Assembly: GCA_017481875.1 (NCBI GenBank)
Contig: JAFUOP010000018.1
Coordinates: 1-64,000 of the forward strand
Direction: 5' to 3'
Origin: Bacteroidaceae bacterium
GTDB taxonomy: Bacteria > Bacteroidota > Bacteroidia > Bacteroidales > Bacteroidaceae
Length of the DNA: 64,000 nt
Below are positions 1-9,003 of the stretch, in pieces. A program made the translations under genes and the position numbers. The notes beneath the pieces were generated by a model that searched no databases, was not told the DNA's origin, and was given only the letters and a program-made list of their open reading frames with translations. Position 1 is the stretch's first letter, and every line of letters begins with the position of its first letter.

Positions 1-92
1 CCATACTTGCAACGAATGTAATTAATGGAATAACCTTCTTCAAGCATATGCATATATTTTAGCAATGCCGAATAATCGTGTTTCTTACGCAT
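1..92 (-). mobile_element. Start of an IS3-like transposase (OrfA, N-terminal HTH), cut by window edge
   Basis: An open frame starts with ATG at 92 on the minus strand and runs off the left edge after about 30 codons. It reads MRKKHDYSALLKYMHMLEEG followed by YSINYIRCKYG. The basic start, amphipathic helix and GYS-x-x-x-I-x-x-KYG pattern resemble the N-terminal helix-turn-helix of IS3-family (IS150-like) OrfA proteins. The insertion-sequence end lies just upstream at 99-134. Only the N-terminus is visible, so family and intactness cannot be settled. A stand-alone HTH protein is the alternative. Confidence 0.6.
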
Positions 93-98
93 AAAATA

Positions 99-134
99 AA
101 CCCCAAAAGTTTTTTGTCTAACTTTTGGGGTTCA
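99..134. repeat. Probable terminal end of the IS element
   Basis: A perfect 12-bp inverted repeat (99-110 against 121-132) surrounds a 10-nt spacer immediately before the transposase start. Read inward from 134, the edge is TGAACCCCAAAAGTTAGAC. This resembles IS150-group ends, which open with TG and carry CCCCAAAAGTTAGAC-type inner bases. Sequence to the right of 134 looks unrelated, so the junction is probably at about 134. The other end lies outside the window. Confidence 0.5.
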
Positions 135-185
135 CTTCACAGGCGCGTCCTTTAATTTTTGCAATAAATCTTATCTCCTACTCCA

Positions 186-1097
186 TTACACCTCCAAAGC
201 ACCTATAAGCTCGTCGATAGAACTCATTTTGTGGCGCACAAGGTAATCCTCTATATAATCAACAATTTCACTTGTAACAGCAGGATTCATAAAATTGGCT
301 GTACCCACCTCTATGGCCGATGCACCGGCAAGCAAGAACTCTACGGCGTCGCTTCCTGTGGTTATGCCACCAATGCCCACTACGGGAATCTTCACAGCCT
401 TTGCTACCTGCCACACCATGCGCAAAGCTATTGGTTTAACGGCAGGGCCACTCATACCGCCCGTAATTGTAGAGAGCAAAGGACGGCGTTTCTCGCTATC
501 TATAGCCATACCTAAAAGGGTGTTTATGAGCGACACACTATCGGCACCTGCACCCTCAACAGCACGAGCAATCTCTGTAATGTCGGTTACATTAGGCGAG
601 AGTTTAACGATAAGTGTTTTTGGATAGGCTTTGCGCACAGCCGACACAACCTCAGCTGCCGATGCGGGTTGCACGCCAAAGGCCATACCGCCCTGCTTTA
701 CATTGGGGCAGGAGATGTTGAGCTCGATAGCCGGAATTTTGTCAAGCGCGGCAACCTTTTCGGCACAAGCAACATAATCTTCAATGCAGGCACCCGACAC
801 GTTTACAATCACATTCGTATCGAGGTCTTTCAATTGGGGGTAAATATTGCTTGCAAAGTAATCTACGCCTTTATTTTGCAAACCCACCGCATTGAGCATA
901 CCCATAGGGGTTTCTGCGCTGCGTGGATAAGGGTTACCCTCTCTATGGTTAAGCGTTGTGCCTTTTACTATGAAACCACCAAGTTTATTTAAATCGACAA
1001 AATCGGCAAATTCTAAGCCGTAGCCGAATGTACCCGACGCTGTGAGTACCGGATTTTTTAAATTCAATCCGCCTATTTTTATATCTGTCTTTACCAT
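186..1097 (-). CDS. pyrD: Dihydroorotate dehydrogenase, class 1B catalytic subunit
   Basis: PyrD oxidises dihydroorotate to orotate, step four of pyrimidine synthesis, in the cytoplasm. The 303-residue protein has the FMN-binding TIM barrel: ASGTFGYG near residue 20, the KGTT segment near 45, NISCPN at about 127-132 with the class 1 active-site cysteine, KLSPNV near 165, and the phosphate-binding GIGGI and GTANF segments near the C-terminus. The 1B class (NAD-linked, needing PyrK) is supported by pyrK directly upstream, whose stop overlaps this start by a few bases, so the two are probably translationally coupled. Length is typical. Confidence 0.95.
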   Translation of the reverse strand: MVKTDIKIGGLNLKNPVLTASGTFGYGLEFADFVDLNKLGGFIVKGTTLNHREGNPYPRSAETPMGMLNAVGLQNKGVDYFASNIYPQLKDLDTNVIVNVSGACIEDYVACAEKVAALDKIPAIELNISCPNVKQGGMAFGVQPASAAEVVSAVRKAYPKTLIVKLSPNVTDITEIARAVEGAGADSVSLINTLLGMAIDSEKRRPLLSTITGGMSGPAVKPIALRMVWQVAKAVKIPVVGIGGITTGSDAVEFLLAGASAIEVGTANFMNPAVTSEIVDYIEDYLVRHKMSSIDELIGALEV

Positions 1098-1858
1098 TTT
1101 AGTTCATCTATTGAGAATACCGGACCATCTGTACAAACACACTTGTGCCCCTCTTTTGTATCTTCTACACAGCAGAGACACGCGCCCAAGCCACAGGCCA
1201 TTTTGTTTTCGAGAGAGACCTCGCAAGGGATATTATTCTCACTGGCATATTTTGCAACAGAAAGCATCATAGGCTTGGGGCCACAAGTGTATATCTGTGT
1301 AAATTTCTCACCTAGCACCGTGTGATTGGTTACGTACCCCTTTTGCCCCAGCGTGCCATCTTCTGTGGTATATTCTACACGCCCCAGAGCCTCGTAGGCC
1401 TCACGACGATAGAGATCTTTGGCCGAGCGTGCGCCTATGAGCAAGGTAAAATTGTAACCTCCGCGCTTCAACTCCTCGGCAAGATAATATAGTGGTGCAG
1501 AGCCTACACCACCACCCACCAGCAGCAGATTTGCATTTTTATCTGAGGGAAGAGTAAAACCATTGCCAAGAGGCAGCAGAGTGTTTACCTTATCTCCCAC
1601 CTTAAGCCCACCAAGCCAGCGAGTGCCATCGCCAACCAACTGAACAAGGAAACCAATCTCATTCTTTTCAGAAGAAAAACTATGAATTGAAATAGGACGG
1701 CGCAACATAACTGTAGGCGTGCCATCGATGCGCAACTCGGCAAACTGCCCCGGAAGAGCCGCGGGAAGAGGCTGTTCTGCAGTCATAACCAGCAAAATGC
1801 AATTGGCATTAAGCTGCTCCACCTCTTTAATTGTCAAATCGACAAGAACCTTTTTCAT
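1091..1858 (-). CDS. pyrK: Dihydroorotate dehydrogenase electron-transfer subunit (PyrK)
   Basis: PyrK passes electrons from PyrD to NAD through FAD and a [2Fe-2S] cluster. The 255-residue protein has the ferredoxin-reductase fold: an FAD-binding beta-barrel with RRPISIHS near residue 53, the NAD domain GGGVGSAPL near 116, and a C-terminal cluster region with CGLGACLCC followed later by CVCTDGP, giving the four cysteines typical of PyrK. I chose ATG at 1858 ([13 protein letters not shown]); a start seven codons earlier is possible but fits the family less well. It is first in the pyrK-pyrD operon, behind the promoter at 1922-1953. Confidence 0.93.
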   Translation of the reverse strand: MKKVLVDLTIKEVEQLNANCILLVMTAEQPLPAALPGQFAELRIDGTPTVMLRRPISIHSFSSEKNEIGFLVQLVGDGTRWLGGLKVGDKVNTLLPLGNGFTLPSDKNANLLLVGGGVGSAPLYYLAEELKRGGYNFTLLIGARSAKDLYRREAYEALGRVEYTTEDGTLGQKGYVTNHTVLGEKFTQIYTCGPKPMMLSVAKYASENNIPCEVSLENKMACGLGACLCCVEDTKEGHKCVCTDGPVFSIDELKW

Positions 1859-1921
1859 AATAATATCTGGATTATACACATTTCAAATATCCAATATGCT
1901 TAAACACATATTTAATTGCAG

Positions 1922-1953
1922 CGAAGATAACATAAAATAGCACACCGAACAAA
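1922..1953 (-). promoter_or_regulatory. Bacteroidota-type promoter for pyrK-pyrD
   Basis: On the minus strand a TTTG box (1950-1953) lies 20 bp upstream of TATCTTCG (1922-1929). This closely matches the Bacteroidota consensus TTTG-N19-21-TAnnTTTG. Transcription would start near 1918, leaving a leader of about 60 nt before pyrK. Confidence 0.65.
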
Positions 1954-2072
1954 TAAGGGAGTGTTTTAATTTATCTTGCACCTGTTATTATGAATAAAGA
2001 ACAAGCTATTTAAGTAGAATAAAGCTACTGAAGAACACCTAATTAATAATATAGACAATTGTAGAGTGGCTC

Positions 2073-2573
2073 CTACTGCTTTTCGGGAACCATCGTTTCG
2101 TATGTTCCATCGGTATAAAAAATACGAATCTCCTTAATCTTGCGCAATGCAGGAGTAGCTTCAACCTGAGATGCTGTGCGTGAAGAAGAACGACGAGCCG
2201 CTCTTTCCGCTTGAAGCGGGCGAGAAACAACCTCTTTTTGCAACTTTTTAAATTCCGGTTCCGGAGCACCAACCTTTGACAGCTCGGTTTGAGGCTGTTG
2301 AAAGAGATCGGACGAGGCCAATGGCAATAACGTGTCTGCTGCAGGTCGCGACACTGCAGAGGAGGGCGCATCACCTTTACCGGTCATTAACCAAGCCATA
2401 TCAAGCCCTGGAAAAGAGTCGTAAATCTTAAGCAATACTTCCAAACTGGCTTTATTGCGACCGCTAAGAATATGCGACACAGACGCTCTCTGTATTCCGG
2501 CTCTATCTGCAAACTGCGATGGAGTAAGATTGTAGCTTTTCATTATAAACTCCAGCCTCTCTTTTTCGTTCAT
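2073..2573 (-). CDS. Xre-family helix-turn-helix regulator
   Basis: A predicted cytoplasmic DNA-binding protein of about 166 residues. Residues 1-60 form an Xre/Cro HTH (LTPSQFADRAGIQRASVSHI with LSGRNKASLEVLLKIYDSFP following), then WLMTGKGD, common in Bacteroidales members. A low-complexity Ser/Ala/Arg linker follows, and a short C-terminal beta segment (IKEIRIFYTDGTYE) also recurs in this lineage. I chose MNEKERLEF at 2573; an ATG four codons earlier exists. It stands alone behind its own promoter, and its targets are unknown. The adjoining gene-poor stretch might be what it controls, but nothing shows this. Confidence 0.85.
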   Translation of the reverse strand: MNEKERLEFIMKSYNLTPSQFADRAGIQRASVSHILSGRNKASLEVLLKIYDSFPGLDMAWLMTGKGDAPSSAVSRPAADTLLPLASSDLFQQPQTELSKVGAPEPEFKKLQKEVVSRPLQAERAARRSSSRTASQVEATPALRKIKEIRIFYTDGTYETMVPEKQ

Positions 2574-2623
2574 AATTTTATGCATTTTTTGAATTTACAA
2601 AACAAAATTCCAACTACGGATTA

Positions 2624-2655
2624 CAAAAGTAATAATAAAATACCAACAAAACAAC
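2624..2655 (-). promoter_or_regulatory. Probable promoter of the Xre regulator
   Basis: On the minus strand GTTG (2652-2655) lies 20 bp before TACTTTTG (2624-2631), a full match to the -7 box. A TTTG at 2647-2650 also exists but at a short 15-bp spacing. The predicted leader is about 45 nt. Confidence 0.5.
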
Positions 2656-3752
2656 AGCGATTTAAATAAAGAATAAAGCCACATACAAATGTATACATAT
2701 ACCATAGTTTACAATATTACAATATTACAATTTACAAATAAAAACAGTAATAAACAGGCTTGTGTAAAATCAACCTGCACCAAGGATAGACAATTGCAAT
2801 TCGAAAAGAGAACACTAATTACAACAAACTTTATATTTTTAGAGTAAATCACTGATTATTCAACAATTATAAGCGGTATAGACCACAATATATGCAGTTT
2901 CAAGCACAAATGCACATATTCACGTCTTAAAAACCGAATACCAACTACAACCAACAGCAATTAACGTATTGATTATTAACAAACTACGCCTTAATATAAT
3001 GAATTGTATATTTTTTGCATATTGGCATTTTGTGTTATCAACAGCTATCTCAACACAACTGTTAAAAGCGACAATTAAATTACGACAACAACCCAAACAT
3101 CTGTAACCTTCCACTCTGTTTAAACTCAAAACATTTGTAAACACGCAGTCAAAACAAGCTGCACGGTGTGCATTTGTAAACACAAATGGCAAAAACAAAA
3201 GATAGCAAAAGCGTCATTAATTTACAGTTGTATGTATAAATATTAAATTACCTTTTACAAGCACTGCCCTATTACCTTTATAAACGAAGAATCACTGAAT
3301 TAATCGCAAAAACCGGAGAATAATACGTAATTTAAAGAAATAATCGATTCTCATGGACTTAAAATCGCACAAACACACTGAATTTCAGCGAATTAGCATA
3401 ACATTTCACAGTGATAAAAATGTATAAACCAGGAAATCCGCGCTCAATTTCATATAAATACAAATGTTAAGCAGCAGAAACCATCAATAGAAGATAATGA
3501 CAATTATTTATATATTGCAAAACGTGAGCATTAAGCGATACTCTATCGGCCATTTAAAATTGTAAGGCAAGAAAAGTTTTATTTGAGAGTGTTGCTTTGG
3601 AGCAATTAAAAAAAATCGAGCGTGCATCTCATAAAGTACAGGAGTTTGCCCTTTAGATATAAGTGTAGAACACTCTACCGTTCAGATGAACCGAAAGCGT
3701 AGAATATGAATAAAGTACTTAGCAGAACAAGACGTTACTTTATATTAGATAC
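2656..3752. other. Gene-poor AT-rich stretch of 1.1 kb
   Basis: I see no convincing gene here. Short frames on both strands lack family features. A 13-bp direct repeat, CATTTGTAAACAC, occurs near 3132 and 3170. A 28-codon open frame without a start codon at 3570-3656 has protein-like composition and might be a gene remnant. The length is unusual for this otherwise compact window, and decay after an insertion is plausible. Confidence 0.6.
3570..3656 (+). pseudogene. Possible gene remnant, 28 codons without a start
   Basis: This frame reads RKVLFESVALEQLKKIERAS then HKVQEFAL and a stop. It is charged, helix-like and free of the Cys/Phe bias of random AT-rich frames, yet a stop lies four codons upstream and there is no ATG, so at best it is the decayed end of a gene. 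No family is recognised. Chance is a real alternative. Confidence 0.2.
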
Positions 3753-3788
3753 AAAACAAGGGCTGCTATTAATAGCAGCCCTTGTTTT
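3753..3788. terminator. Two-way terminator hairpin after the M6 protease gene
   Basis: A perfect 36-bp palindrome with GC-rich inner arms (GGGCTGCTATT) and A/T tracts at both ends. It lies 20 bp beyond the stop of the minus-strand protease gene and could also stop plus-strand transcription. Confidence 0.8.
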
Positions 3789-3807
3789 ACAAACTTATGT
3801 ATATTTG

Positions 3808-6309
3808 TTAGAGATTGATTTTCTTTACATTGTTACCACTTTTGATTATATATACACCCAAAGGCAGAACCGGGAGGTTGTCTTTGCTACCGGAATATAA
3901 CAGAATACCGTTTAATGTATATATTTCACAAATAGCATTATTATCGACAATTACACTATCGATAGATGTTGTTGAAGGCATTACTACGCTCTCATAAGCA
4001 GAGAAGTCGGAAGAGCCATAGGGTGTACTTGCAGAGACTCTATATTGATACACAGCGCCGCTTTCAAGCCCGGTAAATATGTGCGAGGTCTCTGTTGTTG
4101 TTACTTTATCTACTGCAACTGTAGAATATGAAGAATTATATGAAACAACTATATTATCAATCTGCACACGCTTTTTATTAGCGCATTTAATTGTGTTGAA
4201 TTCAATATAAAAATCACCTGTTACATCAAACGCAAGCTCTTTTTCTTCCCAATCTTCGTTTGCTGAGAAATCGACACTGCTAACAGCTACCCCATTCTCG
4301 TTCACCAACGAAACTGTAAGAACCGGTTCTGTATCATTAGGATTATATTTTGCTAATGAGAATGAGATATTGACTGTTCCGTTATAATTGAGTTTAGGAG
4401 TTTTAAGTGTTCCCACCGATGAACTTGTACCTACACGAATAACACCAGCTTCTCCATACAATTTGGTACCTGTCCAGCCACTGACTGATGTGTAATCATC
4501 AATTACCAATATAGCTTCATTTGCTTTTTCGCATGCCATAAAGTCCTCGCTTAACAACACAATGGCATCGCCCTCGCCTTCAGCAAGCTGAACAACTTTC
4601 TCAAGTTCCACGGTATATTCTGTTGCATCTTCAACAGCTTCCCAGTTTGCAGTGAAGCAACTGTCAGTAATCTCTGTTGCAGGCAAAACCACAGGTGTAT
4701 CTACAATTGCCATAAACAAGAAAGATACAACGCCATCGGCATAATTGATATTTGTTACCGGCTTACCAAGGAAACCACCGGTAAACAATTCCGCTGCAGG
4801 CAATGAGGTATCGGTAAAAGCGGTATTACCGGTTGTGCCGGGCCATACATCTGCTCTATAGCTTGCATTTGCCTCAGCACCATTACTGCCATCGAATTCC
4901 AATATCTCATTATCGGCAGGAATCAGTGAGAGACGTAGATGGCTCTTGGTGTTATTTACCACATTTCTGTCCCAAGCCGATTGGTCATAATCGACGTGAG
5001 ATATCAACATACCGGAGTTAAAGAGGTATTGATCCCACCCCTCTTGTTTACGACATTCTAATATATAATATTCGTTGCTATTAGCGTCGTTTACAATTTT
5101 ATAGGCACTGCCACCACTTGTAAGGGCGGTCATTGAGTATTCACCTTTTTTGTTTAGCTCTTCTATTTTACGCCAGCCCATGAAATCGCGCTCATAGGCA
5201 CTATACCCGGTGGGTATATAACCTTCGGCAGTGTAGCTTCCACTGTCCATAATATCCCAATAGCCGAATGTGGAAAGGCCTGTACCGCTGCTCGATGTGT
5301 CGTAGAGGTCGGGCAGACCAAGGCAGTGAGAGAACTCGTGACACATTGTACCAATACCCGAAAGATATTTGCCGCCATAAGCCTCGGAAAATTCCTCGCT
5401 CACTGCAAGTTCATTGGAACAAGCAAATACGTCGAACTTTACATTGTCGTGAGTTTTCACACCGGCGGTGGCAGACAGTTCCCACTGCTGCGGCCATATA
5501 GAGTTTTCATCATTTCCGGTTACGTTTTCTCCATAACCTGCGTATATGCAATAGACAAACTCCACTTTACCGTCGCCATCGTTATCGAAAATGGAGAAAT
5601 CGAAATTGGGATCGGCAGCGGCAAGGCCATCGGCAATCATATGCCCGGGGCGACGATCACTTCCACTCGCATTATTACCACCATAGTACTCCATATTATT
5701 GGGAAGAGTAACTACATCTGTTACTATAAAGTTGGGGATAAATTGCCCGCCCGACTGCGCTATAAAGTAGTCTTTTGCACTACCAATACTTTTGGCTATG
5801 GGGTTTTCATATCCTTCATAATTCTCTTTGTTAAGGAAATCGCCCACCTCTTCTTTTGTAAAGGTAAACTTTACATCGCTATACTCTACCAACAAAACAG
5901 GCACGTTCACCACGCCCTTCGGTGCTACTGTTGCTGCTCTCGAAGGTGCGCTTCTACGAGCTGCAAGTGCACGGGTGGCAAGCATTTCATCTATTCCGTA
6001 GAATTTATTAACGTCAATTATTTGCAGTTCTTCAAAGCTGCGTTCACTGGTATTATGGGCTGTACACCCCGTAGACAGGAAACCTTCTTCAAGAGAGAAA
6101 GTTGCATAGCAATAATCGCCGTTATCACCCTTTACCACAGGAATTCCATCTATTGTAGTATAGTAATGGAATGTTTCATCACCATTAACAACAATGTAAA
6201 TAGTTGTACCATCAGATTGTCGGTGCGTCGATGGTACACGACGCGCAGGTGCAGCAAAAGCATACACGATAAATCCTAATAGCGCAAACAGCAAACAGAT
6301 TTTCTTCAT
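3808..6309 (-). CDS. Secreted M6-family metalloprotease with Fn3 and T9SS-like C-terminal tail
   Basis: A predicted secreted zinc endopeptidase of 833 residues. It has a Sec signal peptide at residues 1-20, a propeptide-like region to about 130, and the M6 catalytic domain with HEFSHCLGLPDLYD near residue 325 (HExxH plus downstream Gly/Asp). From about 555 a fibronectin type III domain begins (TANWEAVEDATEYTVEL), is interrupted by a roughly 150-residue jelly-roll-like segment, and resumes near 735 (GLESGAVYQYRVSA). The last 45 residues (EIYTLNGILLYSG, then LPLGVYIIKSG) resemble a type IX secretion sorting domain, suggesting export through the outer membrane. A TAAATTTG -7 box lies at 6356-6363. 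It follows the SusC/D operon on the same strand but is separated from it by a terminator and a 312-bp gap. Confidence 0.88.
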   Translation of the reverse strand: MKKICLLFALLGFIVYAFAAPARRVPSTHRQSDGTTIYIVVNGDETFHYYTTIDGIPVVKGDNGDYCYATFSLEEGFLSTGCTAHNTSERSFEELQIIDVNKFYGIDEMLATRALAARRSAPSRAATVAPKGVVNVPVLLVEYSDVKFTFTKEEVGDFLNKENYEGYENPIAKSIGSAKDYFIAQSGGQFIPNFIVTDVVTLPNNMEYYGGNNASGSDRRPGHMIADGLAAADPNFDFSIFDNDGDGKVEFVYCIYAGYGENVTGNDENSIWPQQWELSATAGVKTHDNVKFDVFACSNELAVSEEFSEAYGGKYLSGIGTMCHEFSHCLGLPDLYDTSSSGTGLSTFGYWDIMDSGSYTAEGYIPTGYSAYERDFMGWRKIEELNKKGEYSMTALTSGGSAYKIVNDANSNEYYILECRKQEGWDQYLFNSGMLISHVDYDQSAWDRNVVNNTKSHLRLSLIPADNEILEFDGSNGAEANASYRADVWPGTTGNTAFTDTSLPAAELFTGGFLGKPVTNINYADGVVSFLFMAIVDTPVVLPATEITDSCFTANWEAVEDATEYTVELEKVVQLAEGEGDAIVLLSEDFMACEKANEAILVIDDYTSVSGWTGTKLYGEAGVIRVGTSSSVGTLKTPKLNYNGTVNISFSLAKYNPNDTEPVLTVSLVNENGVAVSSVDFSANEDWEEKELAFDVTGDFYIEFNTIKCANKKRVQIDNIVVSYNSSYSTVAVDKVTTTETSHIFTGLESGAVYQYRVSASTPYGSSDFSAYESVVMPSTTSIDSVIVDNNAICEIYTLNGILLYSGSKDNLPVLPLGVYIIKSGNNVKKINL

Positions 6310-6450
6310 ATTATTAAATTTTATTTCATTTACAATGCATTGAATATAAATCTTACAAATTTAATAATTAAATTTTAATTATATACTGTTTTTTTCATTT
6401 TAACAAAATTACGTTGATTTGTATATAATATATTTGCAGAAATATAAAAA

Positions 6451-6560
6451 AGATGAATAAAAAGTGTATTTGGTTTGGCTGCACGCGTTGTAAAATCACA
6501 ATGTAAACTTTGCGTTCCACTCGTTTACAAGAGCTTGGAACTACACCTTTTTATTCATCT
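6451..6560. repeat. 110-bp segment bounded by 18-19-bp imperfect inverted repeats
   Basis: The left arm 6451-6468 (AGATGAATAAAAAGTGTA) is repeated in reverse at 6542-6560 with one extra base. Inside, TGTAAAC (6502-6508) and GTTTACA (6523-6529) form a second nested dyad. It sits alone in the 312-bp gap upstream of the M6 protease gene. No target-site duplication is visible, so I cannot tell a small non-autonomous element from a structured RNA or regulatory dyad. Confidence 0.4.
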
Positions 6561-6566
6561 CCAACC

Positions 6567-6600
6567 AAAAGAGGCAGCTAATTAAATTAGCAGCCTCTTT
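6567..6600. terminator. Terminator hairpin after the SusC/D operon
   Basis: Arms of about 16 bp (AAAGAGGC-AGCTAATT with its near-perfect complement, one central A/A mismatch) end in T/A tracts. It lies 21 bp past the stop of the PKD-like lipoprotein gene and would end the minus-strand operon. Confidence 0.75.
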
Positions 6601-6621
6601 AACAGGAGTGATGTTTTTACA

Positions 6622-8127
6622 TTATTTGTACTTATAGAACATCTTAACAGGCTTATAAGAGATATTATCCCATTTATTAAGCACGGTACCTTTGTCGGTG
6701 TCAAACGCCCATACACTACCGTTCTTACCTTCCTGATTGGGTTCGTAGAATGCCACATATGTAGTATTTTGGTCGGCACTCATCTCAAAACCGGTGATAA
6801 TGGCATCGTTGCTGCCTACTGCCAGATGCGTGGGTGCGCTTGAGAGCTGTTGAGATGTTGTGTAATTCCACTTACGCACCTTGTTTCCTTCGGCAAAGAA
6901 CATTGTCAGGTATGTCTTGCTTGCTATGCAGGGTGTTTCTTCACTAATGGGAAGAGCTCCAAAGCCTATCATTGAGAAACCACCGTTATCAAGCGTTATA
7001 TATCCACCAGTGTCATTGGTTCCCCACAAATCGCTCTGCAGAACAACTCTGTGGTTCATTGCACCGCTACTGGTAATTATTATAACCTCATATCCGTCGA
7101 GTCTTTGCTGCTCTTTTGTTGACCTTACCGAAACCATCGTTACAAAATTTCTATTAGCAAAATAGTTTAGAGTAGCAAAATCGGGATTTGTACGCGATAG
7201 ATGTCGCTCTGCACTCATATAAAAGGGGCCATAACCTCCATACAACAGTGCAAGAGCATTAGCATCTTTGTCCCACAACAGCATATCGTAATAATAACTT
7301 CCATCGTCGAAATGTGTAGCTTGTGAATATGTATATGCTAATTTTGTCGATGGTTCCACTGCCGCCTCCGAAACTGAGAAGCTATAGACTTTTCCATCTT
7401 CTGATAGCATGAAGAAAGGCAACACATAACCCTCGTAAGTAGATGGCAAAAGTATTTTTGTAGGTTTAAAGCCTTCATACTCAGGAACTGTGAACATATT
7501 CTCCACTACGAATGTCTTTTCGTTCAAGTAGTATATTGCAGGCTTGTCGTTGCTTTCGCCACCACCCTTGCAAACCATAAACAGGGTAGCACCTGAATGT
7601 AGCAAGTCGCTTGGATTATTGGCAAAGTATATATCATCGTTGTTTAATGTTAGCAACTCCTCGGTTGTAAAAGCCCCTACTTCACCGGAATTGGCCGGTG
7701 TCTGCATAAACGACAGCATAGGGCGGCCATCGTTGTCGGCACTGAGTACAGTTATACCCTCTTCGTATGGAGAATTTACATATAATTTAAATGGGAAGAA
7801 TGTCTTGCCATCTTCGTTTTCTACAATAAAACGACAATTGTACGTACCGAGTTTTTCACCATGGAACACAAAATCTTTTTCATTAGAATATGTCTTCAAG
7901 TCAACCTCCCAAGTGTAGCTCAAAGGTTTTTCGGTATTGCTTTGTAAAAGCACGGGAGATATAGTAAGTGTCTCGTTCTTTTGTATATTATATACAGTTT
8001 GTATGCTACCCTCCTTTATAGTTATTTCGGAAAGAGTTGAAAGGTCGGCTATAGATGTTTCATCATCGAAGCAAGAGACCAACACCGCAGCAACAAATAG
8101 ACTTGTTAGAATATTAAATATTTTCAT
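6622..8127 (-). CDS. PKD-like family lipoprotein of a SusC/D locus
   Basis: A predicted surface or periplasmic lipoprotein of about 501 residues. It has a lipoprotein signal peptide ending in the lipobox AAVLVSC (cysteine near residue 19), then an N-terminal PKD-like beta-sandwich (LSYTWEVDL; GTYNCRFIVEN). The rest appears beta-rich with repeated GGG/YYL segments, possibly a propeller. Proteins of this type are commonly encoded at the 3' end of SusC-SusD-DUF4843 operons and are thought to assist ligand capture. I chose MKIFNIL over an ATG two codons earlier. It lies 19 bp after the DUF4843 gene, the last gene before the terminator. The ligand is unknown. Confidence 0.8.
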   Translation of the reverse strand: MKIFNILTSLFVAAVLVSCFDDETSIADLSTLSEITIKEGSIQTVYNIQKNETLTISPVLLQSNTEKPLSYTWEVDLKTYSNEKDFVFHGEKLGTYNCRFIVENEDGKTFFPFKLYVNSPYEEGITVLSADNDGRPMLSFMQTPANSGEVGAFTTEELLTLNNDDIYFANNPSDLLHSGATLFMVCKGGGESNDKPAIYYLNEKTFVVENMFTVPEYEGFKPTKILLPSTYEGYVLPFFMLSEDGKVYSFSVSEAAVEPSTKLAYTYSQATHFDDGSYYYDMLLWDKDANALALLYGGYGPFYMSAERHLSRTNPDFATLNYFANRNFVTMVSVRSTKEQQRLDGYEVIIITSSGAMNHRVVLQSDLWGTNDTGGYITLDNGGFSMIGFGALPISEETPCIASKTYLTMFFAEGNKVRKWNYTTSQQLSSAPTHLAVGSNDAIITGFEMSADQNTTYVAFYEPNQEGKNGSVWAFDTDKGTVLNKWDNISYKPVKMFYKYK

Positions 8128-8146
8128 AGTCATTTATTTTGCATTA

Positions 8147-8980
8147 TTAATTCAATGGATCATCGTCGGCATCATAGGGATTGGGAACATCAAAAGGATA
8201 ATCGGGATACTCTGAGAGTATCAAATCTCTATTTGCCGGGTCGTTGGTAAAGTTATATAAAGGTAAGATGATGTATTTTCTAAAAATAACACTATATGCG
8301 TTAAAATCGCCATAGGGTATATTTTCGAGGTTTTCTCCAAAAGATTTCGCTATTTTAGCATATGTCTCGGGCAAAATATCCTCTAATGCGTGAAAATACT
8401 CTATGATTTTAATAAATGTGAAGGGGTGCCATGAACCAAACGCTGTAGGCCATTTTTTAGTTCCGTGAGCAGTGTACCATGAGGGTTGCTCTATAGCATT
8501 GTCAAAGCGAAGAATGCGCACTTGGCTCAAAGAGTCGAGTGTTGGTGCAAAATACCCGTTATCGACAAGCTGCAAGCAGAGTTTGTAGCGTGTATAACCT
8601 GTTGAGTAGGTACCTTCGAGGTTCTCACGTATAAATGTAACCGGTATATAGCCATTGATTGAATCGGGCAGAATAACAGCCTCGCCAAATTCGTAATGCA
8701 CCCCCTCTACAGCAGTTGTTGAATCGGGGTTCACTACATAACCAATGGGGCGAACATTTTCACTTATGCCTGCCATTATTCTCACCGGAACATTATAAGT
8801 ATATCTCTTTATCTCTACCGGAGTTACGCTAAAAGAGTATTCCAGAGTATCTTTAGTAAAGTATATACCCGGGTTCTCGGTGTCGAAAACCAAATACTCC
8901 TCATCGCACGAAGAGAACAGCATTGCTAGTGGCAACATTAGTGTTGCAACAGCCATTTTATATATAAATCTAATATTCAT
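8147..8980 (-). CDS. DUF4843 domain lipoprotein
   Basis: A 277-residue predicted outer-membrane lipoprotein with signal peptide and lipobox AMLFSSC. The body matches the DUF4843 pattern seen beside SusD: an early YFTKDTLEYSFSV strand set, an IMAGISENVRPIGYVV region, and a V(H)YEFGEAVILPDS segment followed by a domain rich in aromatics. Function is not established; location implies a role in substrate capture with SusC/SusD. It lies 23 bp downstream of susD, so co-transcription is likely. Confidence 0.8.
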   Translation of the reverse strand: MNIRFIYKMAVATLMLPLAMLFSSCDEEYLVFDTENPGIYFTKDTLEYSFSVTPVEIKRYTYNVPVRIMAGISENVRPIGYVVNPDSTTAVEGVHYEFGEAVILPDSINGYIPVTFIRENLEGTYSTGYTRYKLCLQLVDNGYFAPTLDSLSQVRILRFDNAIEQPSWYTAHGTKKWPTAFGSWHPFTFIKIIEYFHALEDILPETYAKIAKSFGENLENIPYGDFNAYSVIFRKYIILPLYNFTNDPANRDLILSEYPDYPFDVPNPYDADDDPLN

Positions 8981-9003
8981 AGTAGTAATGTATATATAAA
9001 TTA

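Noticed and set aside
2920-3198. 92-codon minus-strand open frame in the gene-poor stretch
   Set aside because: Rich in Cys and Phe with no domain, signal or family pattern. The repeated VFTN segments come from a DNA direct repeat. It looks like a chance frame.
5326-6279. 317-codon plus-strand open frame opposite the M6 protease
   Set aside because: It is fully antisense to a gene with clear motifs. Its Cys/Ile/Thr-heavy composition is that of a shadow frame.
6470-6530. 17-codon plus-strand frame inside the inverted-repeat segment
   Set aside because: Too short, with no supporting pattern. The start codon is part of the repeat arm.
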